Source: Vibrio sp. 99-8-1
Lineage (GTDB): Bacteria > Pseudomonadota > Gammaproteobacteria > Enterobacterales > Vibrionaceae
DNA: 64,000 nt
Direction of reading: 5' to 3'
Assembly: GCF_013114595.1 (NCBI RefSeq)
Contig: NZ_VTXE01000007.1
Span: 62,001-126,000 of the forward strand
Made by a program: the position numbers and the translations under genes. Shown here piece by piece: positions 47,561 through 56,889 of the stretch; the first letter of the stretch is position 1, and each line of letters opens with the position of its first letter. Under the pieces are notes generated by a model. That model saw only the letters and a program-made list of their open reading frames with translations, had not been told where the DNA came from and searched no databases.

Positions 47561-48952
47561 TCAGGAACTCAGTTCTTGGTGTTGTCCTTTTTTGATTAAT
47601 TGACCAAACCCGGCATCGTCGATTGCGTTTTCACCATCAAATACACAGCGGCCACGTACGAAGGTCATTTCTACTCGACCTTTTAGTTGTTTGCCTTGGT
47701 ATGGATTGTTTTCACACTTCGCTTTTGCGTAAGAAGTTTGGTAGCTGTATGTCCACGACTTTTCTAAATCAACCAGTGCAAAGTCAGCATCTGCACCTAT
47801 CGCTATGACGCCTTTTTGAGGGTAAAGGCCCATAAGCTTGGCTGGATTCGTCGCAAGTAATTTCGCCAATCTTGGCATTGAAAGACCACGTTTGTTGACC
47901 CCTTCGTCCAGCATCAACGGCACCATTAAATCCATTCCGCCAATACCTGGAGGCATTTTGAAAATGTCTTTACCGTGCTGAAGACGATCTTCATCGGTAT
48001 AAGGAGTGTGATCAGTACCAATCATGTCGATTCGACCATCTAGAACCATTTCCCATAGCTTTGTCTGATTTTCAGGTGTACGCAGTGGTGGGTTACACTT
48101 GGCAAATCCGCCATGGGTATCGAGATCGTCGGTATCAAGTACTAAATAGTGAGGACAAGTTTCGATGGTCACTCGAACACCATCTTGTTTTGCGCGCTCT
48201 ACCATTTGCCATGCTTTTGCGGTGCTTACGTGACAAATATGAATGCGAACGCCAGTCTCTTTAGCAAATAGCAAAACACGTTGAATCGCTTCAACTTCAG
48301 CAATTTCTGGTCTTGCGATATTGTGGGTCGCGCCGTTAAATGGACCGTGCTCGGAATAGTGTTTTTGAGCTTTGTCTACGATGTCGGCGTTTTCAGCGTG
48401 GATACCAACCAAACCATCAAACTGTTTGATCTGTTCCATCGCTTGCAATAGATCGTAATCTTCTACATGTGGATAGTCTGGGCTCGCGAACGGAGTAAAG
48501 CCTTTATAGGCGGTACAACCACACTCATGAAGTTCTTCGAAATTGCCCACCGAGTGTTTACATAGTGCTCCCCAAAGAGCGTAATCTACGATGGATTTTT
48601 TGCTGATGATCTGGTTTTTTGACGCAAATGTAGCGGTGTTGGTGACCGGTGGAACTGACAGAGGCATCTCTACAAGTGTTGTAACACCGCCAGCGGCGGC
48701 AGCTTGAGTACCAGTAAACCAATCTTCACGTTGTGGAAAATTAGTTGGCTCCCAAATGTGGGCATGAGGATCAACGGCGCCCGGCATGAGGTATTTACCC
48801 TGAGCATCGATTACGCTTGCTGCGTCAAACTCCATTTGTGCATCCGCAATAGCAACGATTTGTTCGTTTTTGACCGCAACTACAGCGTCGATAACACCAT
48901 TTTCTAAAACTACTTTGGCATTCTTGATGACTAAATCGACTTGGTTCTTCAT
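47561..48952 (-). CDS. Second allantoinase / dihydropyrimidinase-like cyclic amidohydrolase
   Basis: A 463-residue cyclic amidohydrolase, clearly paralogous to the one at 39081. Metal ligands are complete: DPHAHIWEP, the lysine in AYKGFTPF, GIHAEN, ICHVS and GTDHTPY. The metal motif reads HAHIWEP instead of HVHFKEP, and substrate-loop residues differ. It could be the pathway allantoinase with different stereo- or kinetic preference, or act on another hydantoin or dihydropyrimidine. AAGGA precedes the ATG. Confidence 0.85.
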   Translation of the reverse strand: MKNQVDLVIKNAKVVLENGVIDAVVAVKNEQIVAIADAQMEFDAASVIDAQGKYLMPGAVDPHAHIWEPTNFPQREDWFTGTQAAAAGGVTTLVEMPLSVPPVTNTATFASKNQIISKKSIVDYALWGALCKHSVGNFEELHECGCTAYKGFTPFASPDYPHVEDYDLLQAMEQIKQFDGLVGIHAENADIVDKAQKHYSEHGPFNGATHNIARPEIAEVEAIQRVLLFAKETGVRIHICHVSTAKAWQMVERAKQDGVRVTIETCPHYLVLDTDDLDTHGGFAKCNPPLRTPENQTKLWEMVLDGRIDMIGTDHTPYTDEDRLQHGKDIFKMPPGIGGMDLMVPLMLDEGVNKRGLSMPRLAKLLATNPAKLMGLYPQKGVIAIGADADFALVDLEKSWTYSYQTSYAKAKCENNPYQGKQLKGRVEMTFVRGRCVFDGENAIDDAGFGQLIKKGQHQELSS

Positions 48953-49012
48953 CTAACATCCTTAGCATTCGCTTTGCGAATAGACTTTATGAACGGTAGT
49001 GCTAATAAATAA

Positions 49013-49046
49013 TTAAGGGAGGAGAAGACTCTAACTCCTCCCTTAA
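49013..49046 (-). terminator. Hairpin after the carbamoyltransferase gene
   Basis: Perfect 12-bp repeat TTAAGGGAGGAG / CTCCTCCCTTAA with a 10-nt loop, 8 nt after the stop. On the minus strand the second arm runs into TTATTTATT, so partial termination is likely before the next gene. Confidence 0.7.
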
Positions 49047-49053
49047 ACTCGAG

Positions 49054-50094
49054 TTACGCGACGCCGATAATTGCCGCGATAAGTGCTGCACGACACGCCA
49101 CTGAGAAATCCAGAGACTTGAAGTACATTTCGTTTGGTGATGTATCGAATTCGTAATCGAATTCACCAGCGTTACGAGGTAACGAGTGAGACAAACCGAT
49201 GGTTTTGCCTGTTTTTTCTTTCACGCGGTTTAGCATGTCTAAAGAAACATAGAAGTTATCGATGTTGTCCATAAATAGGGCTTTCAGTGGATCGTCGTCT
49301 TTTACTGAAGAGCCTGGTAAATAGATCATGTCGACATTTTCATCAACCAACATTTGCTCATACTCGCCAATAGACAGATTGTTATATTCCACATAGTTCG
49401 CGCCTAATGTATCCAACTTATCTTTAACGATTGGTGGCGTTTTTAGTTCGCTTAATCCGTGATAAACAATACGAGCACCAAGTGCTGCGAGTGTTAGAGC
49501 GAATGATTGACCAGAACGAGCACGAGAGAGATCCGGGCTTGATACAACGATAGTCATATCTTCAAACTTACTGCCAAATGCGCGGTAACAAGTGTATGCA
49601 TCTACACATAAACCTTGAGTTGGGTGAGTAACGTGACCCCAACCACCGGAGATCATTGGGCTAATGCCACCGGTTTTCTTACCGTAGGCCAACGCTTCAT
49701 CTACTTCTTCAAACTCAGGGTGACGAAGCACAATACAGTCAGCGTAGTTAGAGATGGTTCTAAGACCGTCATACAGTGATTCACCTTTTGCTGTCGCAGA
49801 GTTAGTTTTAGGTGATGCTTCAGAGATAACGCGACCACCAAGTCTTAACATTGCAGCTTCATGTGAACTACGAGTACGAGTAGATGGTTGATAGAACAGG
49901 GTATATAGCGTTTTACCTTCAAGTAGGTTACAACCTGTTTTTAAGAAAGGTTCGATTTGCTCCGCTGCACGAAACAGCGCTAGGATCTCGTCTTTAGTCA
50001 TATCATCAACAAACTCGAGGTTTTTACCCTTTAAGTTTGTTGCTTCGAGATTTTTACGAATGTCCCATGTAGTAAAATCATTACCTAAAGCCAT
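49054..50094 (-). CDS. Aspartate/ornithine-carbamoyltransferase superfamily protein of the allantoin cluster
   Basis: A 346-residue carbamoyltransferase. The carbamoyl-phosphate motif STRTR is at 71-75 and HPTQ at 157-160. The second-substrate side has a late LSHSLPR, the counterpart of the HPLPR loop of aspartate carbamoyltransferase, but the ornithine signature is not seen. In this operon a reverse reaction (phosphorolysis of a carbamoylated intermediate such as oxalurate or ureidoglycolate) would feed the carbamate kinase gene downstream. The substrate is inferred only from neighbours. AAGGAG precedes the ATG. Confidence 0.8.
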   Translation of the reverse strand: MALGNDFTTWDIRKNLEATNLKGKNLEFVDDMTKDEILALFRAAEQIEPFLKTGCNLLEGKTLYTLFYQPSTRTRSSHEAAMLRLGGRVISEASPKTNSATAKGESLYDGLRTISNYADCIVLRHPEFEEVDEALAYGKKTGGISPMISGGWGHVTHPTQGLCVDAYTCYRAFGSKFEDMTIVVSSPDLSRARSGQSFALTLAALGARIVYHGLSELKTPPIVKDKLDTLGANYVEYNNLSIGEYEQMLVDENVDMIYLPGSSVKDDDPLKALFMDNIDNFYVSLDMLNRVKEKTGKTIGLSHSLPRNAGEFDYEFDTSPNEMYFKSLDFSVACRAALIAAIIGVA

Positions 50095-50122
50095 GTGGTT
50101 CTCCTTCAGTATTTGTTTCTTA

Positions 50123-50149
50123 GGTTATTTAACGAGTGGTTAAATAACC
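50123..50149 (-). terminator. Hairpin between allE and the carbamoyltransferase gene
   Basis: Perfect 11-bp stem GGTTATTTAAC / GTTAAATAACC with a 5-nt GAGTG loop, 37 nt after the allE stop. Confidence 0.6.
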
Positions 50150-50185
50150 CGTGTAGTTAGTGTTTCTGTTTCAGTATTGGATGCG

Positions 50186-50968
50186 TTATAAAATTGGATC
50201 GCGGTTGCAATCTTTTGAATATATGTATGTGAAATTCGGCATTTTTTCGCCCATATATGAGTCACCAACGGCGTATGAACATTGTTGTTGGAATGGTGCG
50301 AAATAGATGAAATCTTCTGGCATGATTTGGATCCAGTCTTCCCCTAAGAGGTAGATACCTTGGCCTTCTAGAACATATGCACCGTGGTTTTGCTGGTGTG
50401 TTTCAATGAATGGGTGACAGCGTCCTGGCTCAAAAGAGAGAACATGGAAGTTCATATCGAAATTGATATCGGTTGGTAGTAAATCTTTGACCCAGATACC
50501 AGGAAGATCCATGTATTGGATATAATCAGAATGGTTAACATTACCGAATACACGGTAAGGTGCGCAGCCTTCAGCAGGTTGATATTTTTGCTTATAAATT
50601 AACACTCGTACTGGTTGGTCTGTATCATTGCTAAATTGTAAGCCCGCTCCCGGTGGTGCATAAACGTAGCCGCCTTCAACCAGTTCTTGCGTTTCTTCTT
50701 CAACGGTTACTTTTAATTTTCCCGCGCCATCAATGACATAGATAAATGACTCTACGTTTTCTTCTGCAGCGTAAGGACGGCTGGTGTGGCCATCAGGTTT
50801 TACCAAGCCAACAAGCTGAACAAATGGACAAGTTAGTTGAGGAGAGCCAACAATAGTTAATTCACAGTTTTCAATTCCCGGAATAACATTGATAACACGT
50901 CCTTCAGTTGGAATAACGGCATATTCATTAAGTCTGATTTTAGACCTGGTTTTTAATTCTGGAAACAT
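50186..50968 (-). CDS. allE: (S)-ureidoglycine aminohydrolase
   Basis: AllE releases ammonia from (S)-ureidoglycine to give (S)-ureidoglycolate, the substrate of AllA. It is a 260-residue bicupin (E. coli AllE 261). The first cupin has LVEGGYVYAPPGAGLQF; the second holds the Mn ligands in FEPGRCHPFIETHQQNHGAYVLEGQG. AGGTGAAG precedes the ATG. It is the first gene of the minus-strand ureide operon, facing the long regulatory region. Confidence 0.92.
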   Translation of the reverse strand: MFPELKTRSKIRLNEYAVIPTEGRVINVIPGIENCELTIVGSPQLTCPFVQLVGLVKPDGHTSRPYAAEENVESFIYVIDGAGKLKVTVEEETQELVEGGYVYAPPGAGLQFSNDTDQPVRVLIYKQKYQPAEGCAPYRVFGNVNHSDYIQYMDLPGIWVKDLLPTDINFDMNFHVLSFEPGRCHPFIETHQQNHGAYVLEGQGIYLLGEDWIQIMPEDFIYFAPFQQQCSYAVGDSYMGEKMPNFTYIYSKDCNRDPIL

Positions 50969-51258
50969 AGGGCTTCACCTGTAAAATTTAAGTAAAAGGA
51001 ATACGTACAGATAATAATCTGCATGAAAAAGTAACATTAGAATAAGAGATAGCTAATATTCTTAAGCGACAAGGCAGGTAATAAATAGCTATATAACATT
51101 TGATATTATTGCAGTGCTAACTGGGATTAATTATTCGCAATTAATGATAATGGATAACTACAAGTAATTTCTTTCAGATTAATCACCGCTTTATAAATGG
51201 TCTTTCACCTTTCTAAATAACTCTGTTGCGTCAATATTGAGATATTAATGGGGTCTAT

Positions 51259-51834
51259 TCAGTGAACCTCATCACGCTTTTTTGGCTAATTTAAAATATG
51301 TGATTAAAGTCACTATATTTTGTTGACATTATCGAAAACATGTGTGTTTGAGGTGTATGTCAGTGAAGTTGGTCACACTAATATGGATAATTATTGGAAT
51401 CTGGTTGGCGGTCACGAAATTTATTTGACAAAGACAAAATGCATGTTCAAAAAAGGTTTTCAGTGAAGTTGATCACCTTATTAAATTTAATTGGATAATT
51501 GTGAGCAAGGTTCGAGAAGTGCCTGTTTTTTGTGTTTGCTAATGTTTTGCAGGCCTTGCTTAGTCAGGGTTTTGTCAGGCTTTTGTCAAATGTGATAATT
51601 TTGAAAATTTAGATTTTACTGCGTGATTAGTGGCTGTTTTTTCAGCAAAAACAGCTGTGTGTTTGAATTTAAAATATATCTGTAAACTATTAATCTATTC
51701 TTATAAATTAAAAATAAATATGCATTTTGGAAGAAATTCGCCAATTAACCTGAGCGGGCCAAGATACATGTTGATAAATGTGATCTAAGTCTGATATTTT
51801 CTGTTTTCTGGCAAAGTGTGACCAGATTCACTGA
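51259..51834. promoter_or_regulatory. Cluster of five CRP-like palindromes
   Basis: All five sites fit GTGA-N6-TCAC, the CRP core TGTGA-N6-TCACA. Chance expectation for that 8-base pattern in 600 bp is about 0.01. Most have A instead of T before GTGA and a conserved TC further left. So either CRP or a dedicated regulator with a CRP-like half-site is possible. Confidence 0.65.
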
Positions 51835-52039
51835 TTAAGCTATCTGATTCTTGAAGAATGTAGATATACCGTTAGGAGTAAAAATAAATATATTAAAAAG
51901 TACTGTGTTCTCGTTTCTACTTACATTACTTCATTAATGCTATTTTATTTAAATCCTTCTTATATTCATGTTGTAAATAGTGTTGCTGTTTTATGGTGTT
52001 GGTCTTTATCATAAGTCACGTCAAAAATAGAAAATTGTG

Positions 52040-52107
52040 ATTACATTGTCTGTGTAATTACATTGTCCGTATAAAGGCATCGTCCGTATAATGACATTGT
52101 CATAAAC
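52040..52107. repeat. Four tandem 17-bp units upstream of aceA
   Basis: Units begin at 52040, 52057, 52074 and 52091 and share a core like CATTGTCCGTATA. Units two and three are most alike on the right side; the fourth has diverged. They lie 220-286 bp before the aceA start. Confidence 0.8.
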
Positions 52108-52325
52108 ATGAATTAAATAAATTATATGGCTTAAGTGTTTAGGCTGTAAATGTCAGGAAAATCTTGGTGCATTTTTTCATCTATATCAGTATCCAATGAG
52201 TTCCTGATTATCGGCAATGTAATTATTTCACTATTACTATTGTCAGCGGAAATATTAATTAACAACATATATGTACTTGAGTATACGTTAATCTATTTAT
52301 CACTAATGACACGAGGGAAACTGAT

Positions 52326-53630
52326 ATGACATTAAGTCGTCAGCAGCAAATCGAAGCGCTAGAGAAAGACTGGGCAGAAAATCCACGTTGGAAGAACGTC
52401 AAACGTACTTATACCGCAGAAGAAGTCATTAATCTTCGAGGTTCTTTTGCACCGGCAAATACTATCGCGCAGCGTGGAGCAGACAAGCTCTGGGATTTGG
52501 TTAATGGTTCATCTAAAAAAGGTTATGTTAACTGCTTAGGCGCGTTGACTGGTGGTCAAGCGGTACAACAAGCCAAAGCGGGCATAGAAGCTATTTATCT
52601 TTCTGGTTGGCAGGTAGCTGCCGACAATAATACCGCCTCGACAATGTATCCGGATCAATCGCTTTATCCTGCGGATTCTGTTCCAGCGGTTGTAAAACGT
52701 ATTAATAACTCATTCCGTCGTGCGGATCAGATTCAGTGGTCTACTGGTGGGAACCCAGAAGAAGGGGTGGATTATTTTCTACCTATCGTAGCGGATGCTG
52801 AAGCCGGCTTTGGCGGCGTACTTAACGCCTATGAGTTGATGCGTGGAATGATTGAAGCAGGCGCTGCCGGTGTTCACTTTGAAGACCAGCTTGCATCAGT
52901 TAAAAAATGTGGCCATATGGGTGGTAAGGTTCTTGTTCCAACACAAGAAGCGGTACAAAAATTAGTAGCGGCTCGTCTTGCTGCTGATGTATCCGGAACC
53001 ACAACGCTTGTTATTGCTCGAACAGATGCAAATGCAGCAGACTTGTTGACTTCCGATGTCGATCCTTATGATCGCGATTTCATTGAGGGTGAGCGTACGT
53101 CTGAAGGTTTTTATCGTGTACGTGCTGGTATTGACCAAGCTATTTCTCGTGGTTTGGCTTATGCACCATACGCTGACCTTATTTGGTGTGAAACCGCAAC
53201 GCCTTGTTTAGAAGAAGCGCAAAAGTTCGCTGACGCTATTCATGCTCAGTACCCTGATCAGCTATTAGCTTACAATTGTTCTCCTTCGTTTAACTGGGAG
53301 AAAAACCTAGACGCTGAAACCATCGCTCAGTTCCAGCAAAAACTGTCTGATATGGGCTTTAAATATCAGTTCATCACTTTAGCGGGCATTCATAACATGT
53401 GGTACAACATGTTTGAACTATCTCATGCTTATGCTCAAGGTGAAGGAATGCGTCACTACGTAGAAAAAGTACAGCGTCCTGAGTTTGAAGCGGCTGAACG
53501 TGGCTATACATTTGTTGCACACCAACAAGAAGTGGGCACTGGCTACTTTGATAAAATGACCAATACCATTCAAGGTGGCGAGTCATCGGTGACGGCGTTA
53601 ACGGGCTCTACTGAAGAAGATCAGTTTTAA
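52326..53630 (+). CDS. aceA: Isocitrate lyase
   Basis: AceA splits isocitrate into succinate and glyoxylate in the glyoxylate shunt. The catalytic Cys is in [13 protein letters not shown], with [12 protein letters not shown] and YNCSPSFNW as further signatures. The 434-residue length matches E. coli AceA (434), ruling out the shorter methylisocitrate lyase. GAGGGAAACTG precedes the ATG. No malate synthase gene follows in the window. Its neighbourhood with the glyoxylate-producing ureide cluster is notable. Confidence 0.96.
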   Translation: MTLSRQQQIEALEKDWAENPRWKNVKRTYTAEEVINLRGSFAPANTIAQRGADKLWDLVNGSSKKGYVNCLGALTGGQAVQQAKAGIEAIYLSGWQVAADNNTASTMYPDQSLYPADSVPAVVKRINNSFRRADQIQWSTGGNPEEGVDYFLPIVADAEAGFGGVLNAYELMRGMIEAGAAGVHFEDQLASVKKCGHMGGKVLVPTQEAVQKLVAARLAADVSGTTTLVIARTDANAADLLTSDVDPYDRDFIEGERTSEGFYRVRAGIDQAISRGLAYAPYADLIWCETATPCLEEAQKFADAIHAQYPDQLLAYNCSPSFNWEKNLDAETIAQFQQKLSDMGFKYQFITLAGIHNMWYNMFELSHAYAQGEGMRHYVEKVQRPEFEAAERGYTFVAHQQEVGTGYFDKMTNTIQGGESSVTALTGSTEEDQF

Positions 53631-54336
53631 CCATTAAACGTATCAAGTTTTATAGAGGCTTCCGTTTTGCCCCTTGGGAAGCCTCTCTTTTAACCAATAG
53701 ATTTTGTAGTCACTGCGTTTGTAATGCTTGTTTTGGTGGAACAGAAAACCACTTTCCTTATTAAGATGAACACGATTCTGAGTTCATCTTAATAAGGAGT
53801 AATCTCTAATTGATATTTAATTAGACTACTTCTTAGCATAAATATGTCGTTGACATATTTTAAGTAATTGCCTTGTTCTAGTGTAATTATGCCTACTGTA
53901 TTTGAACATAAATTTTATATTGTAACTTATTGGTTTGTAGGGAATTTGATAAGTGTTCGTATAAGCTTTTCTCACTTATAGTAGTGTTGATCAACTCTAG
54001 CATGTTGATATTTTGGGGTTGGGTTTAGAAATGAGAGTGGTTGTGTTATCGGACTGTCTGCTTGATTTTCTAGCCCTAACCGTAAAATAAGCCCGTCTGG
54101 TTCATTGTTTCTCTTTGTCAAAACTTAACCTATCACACATCTTTGCAATCTTACCTTGCTATTTTAAGTTTAATATTAGCAATCACTCCTATACTAAATG
54201 AGTAGATATAGCCTCTCTCTATTTGTGGTTATTGGCGCATTCATTAAATAGATACATCAAATAAGTTTGCAGGCTTAATTTGCCAGAAGAACGTTGTATT
54301 TTGGTGTAAAGGTAGTATCACAAGGAGTGTGATGTC
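53631..54336. other. Intergenic region downstream of aceA
   Basis: Besides the aceA terminator this 706-bp stretch has one striking structure: a perfect 16-bp inverted repeat CCTTATTAAGATGAAC / GTTCATCTTAATAAGG at 53756-53797 with a 10-nt loop and no T-run. No ORF is credible. The promoter of the PAS-GGDEF-EAL gene should lie in the last 200 bp; I recognise no operator. Confidence 0.6.
53654..53694 (+). terminator. Terminator after aceA
   Basis: GAGGCTTCC / GGGAAGCCTC stem (53655-53663 and 53676-53685) followed by TCTTTTAACC, 25 nt after the stop. Confidence 0.8.
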
Positions 54337-56762
54337 GTGACAAGTTCAACGTTAGTAGCGATGAGAGAGACCTACCAAAATGTCTTTGATGAAAGCCATA
54401 TTCCTATGCTGTTAATCTCACCCCAAAATGGTCAGATCCTGCAAGCCAATAGTGCCGCCTGTCAATTTTATGGTTATAACAGTCGTGATATTAAAACCCT
54501 CAACATTAAAGACATAAACCAGCTAACACCGAAACAAGTAGAACGAGAAATAAAGCAGGCGCATTCGTTAAAGCGCAACTATTTTGTTTTTCCTCACAAG
54601 TTGGCTAATGGTGAGATTAGGAATGTCGAAGTTTACTCAAGCCCTATAGACTTTAGAGGAGAGAAGCAGTTATTTAGCGTTATCCACGATATCACCCCAC
54701 GAACTCGGGCGGAAAAGCAGCTCAATATTTATGCGCAACTTTTTACCTCCTCGATTGATATGTTAATTGTGCTAGATGAGCAATTTGTTTATCTGGCTGC
54801 CAATAATGCCTATTTAGAGATGCTGGGCAAATCATCTGAACAGGTCATTGGTTGCTCCGCAGACTCGGTATTGGATGCTGGCGCCTATGCCTCATATAAA
54901 CCGTATTTGATCAAAGCCATGAAAGGCGAGCTAGTCCAATATGAGCGTCGCCATATCACATCAACAAACGCTGAGATGTATATTGAAACACGTTATTTTC
55001 CTTTCTTCGATCATAAAGGCAAACAAGTGGGTATTGTTGGCGTATTAAGGGATATTAGCGAGAAAAAGCAAGCAGAAGCACAGCTGAAACTTTCAGAAAC
55101 GGTTTATCAGTCAACAGCTGAAGGGATTTTAGTCGTGGATCAAGATGGGGTGATTATCGACAGTAATCCGGCTCTTAGCCATATGAGCGGTCTTTCTCGT
55201 TCTCATCTATTGGCTCTCTCTTTTAATGATTTGCTGCAAGATGTCTCTAGAGTGAGTAATGATATCGAGTTAAGTCGGCTTGTTACTCCGTGGCGAGGAG
55301 AGATGACGCTCAAATCTTGCTGCAATAAGGTGGTTCCTTTATCCGCTACGATTGACAAAGTCACGGACAAAAATCAAGTGACTCAATGCTATGTCTGTAT
55401 TGTGCGAGATATCAGTTATTTTAAGCAAGCAGCAGAGAAGCTGAGTATCTTGCTCATCATGACATTCTTACAAAGCTGCCAAATAGATTGTTACTAACGG
55501 AACGGCTAGACGAATACATTAAACGTGCGAAACGAAACAGTAATCTCGTTTATGTGATATTTATCGATCTCGACCGATTTAAAAGCATTAATGACAGCTT
55601 TGGTCATAGTGTAGGTGACTCGGTACTGGCTTCGGTGGCGAGTAAACTTAAGGAGTGCATTCGATCAACCGATATTGCCGCGAGAGTGAGTGGTGATGAG
55701 TTTGTTGTGGTTGTTGAAGCCTCAGAGCAACCTTATGAAATACTGCAAACGCTGAAGCGTTTGATAGATACCTTTAATTCCCCTCTTCAGATCAATCAAC
55801 ATTCGTTGTTTATGACCGCCAGCATTGGCGTCAGTCAATATCCCGCAGACAGCGAAGATGGTAATCAGTTAATCAGCTATGCGGATGAAGCAATGTATAG
55901 CGCTAAACAACTTGGGCGCAATCAATTTAGCTTTTTTAACAAGGGGAACGCTAGCGAAATAAAACAGCGAATGGCGATAGAAAATGCGCTTCGTGGGGCA
56001 TTACATAGAGATGAGTTTGAGCTGTTTTATCAGCCTCAGTTGATGTTAGGCCAGACAGAGTGCATTGGCTTTGAAGTGTTGTTGCGATGGCACAATCCAG
56101 AACTAGGCTCTGTTTCTCCTTCCGTTTTTATTCCCATGGCCGAACAGTTGGGATTAATGTGGGACATTGGTCGTTGGGTGCTGAGAAACGCTTGTGAACA
56201 AGGACGAAAATGGCAATTAGCGGGTGTGCCGTTTGGTAAATTAGCGGTGAATGTGTCTGGTATTCAACTGAAACAGTGTCAGTTCCAAGACGAGATCATC
56301 ACAATATTAAAACAGACTGAGTTTCGAGCTGACTGGTTGGAGTTAGAAATCACGGAAGACTTTGTGATGAATCAAGCGGAAGAGAGCATACACCAGTTAA
56401 CTCAGCTACGGGATTTGGGTATCGACATCTCAATAGATGATTTTGGTACGGGTTACTCATCCATGAGTTATTTAAAAAGTTTGCCGGTGAACAAGTTAAA
56501 AATTGATCGTTCTTTTATTCTGGATATAGAGAAAGATATAGACAGTAAATTGATCACCAAATCCATTATTGCTCTTGGGCAAGCGATGCATCTGGATATC
56601 ATCGCCGAAGGGGTTGAGAATGCGCGTCAAGCGGACATTTTAAACACGTTAGGTTGTGAGCAAGTACAAGGTTTTTATTACGGAAAGCCAATGCCTGAAC
56701 GAGACGTCACTTATTGGCTAGAGAAACAGAACTACACCCGACGAACGAACTGTACTCGGTAA
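54337..56762 (+). pseudogene. PAS-PAS-PAS-GGDEF-EAL protein split by a one-base frameshift
   Basis: The first open part (54337-55497, GTG start with AAGGAG 9 nt ahead) encodes three PAS domains. It ends in an out-of-frame tail at the exact start of the GGDEF domain. In the frame of the second part the DNA just before 55488 reads EYLAHHDILTKLPNRLLLTE, the normal GGDEF entry. One missing base near 55441 (AAGCTGAG for AAGCTGGAG) explains the break. The second part (to 56762) has a degenerate SGDEF site, an EVL variant of the EAL motif (GFEVLLRW), and DDFGTGYSS, typical of phosphodiesterases. This is either a recent pseudogene or a sequencing error; repaired, it would be one ~808-residue c-di-GMP enzyme. 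Confidence 0.85.
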
Positions 56763-56889
56763 CCGTCTATGCTTTTGTTATTAGACAATGCGATGCATTC
56801 TTGTGAGCTAGAAAACGTAAATTATTCGCCTAATTTGCGTTAATATAGTTAAGTTATAAATATGTCACAGGTTTACATCGAGGTTAGTA

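Larger units (their letters stand above)
50969..52325. promoter_or_regulatory. 1.36-kb divergent regulatory region between allE and aceA
   Basis: No credible ORF is found in this AT-rich stretch. It contains five palindromes of the form GTGA-N6-TCAC (51259-51275, 51299-51314, 51360-51377, 51460-51477, 51815-51834). Three of them plus a fourth variant share a longer TCAGTGAANNTGRTCAC pattern. A 17-bp tandem repeat lies at 52040-52107. The size and motif content suggest it controls both divergent transcripts. A small RNA gene cannot be excluded. Confidence 0.7.
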
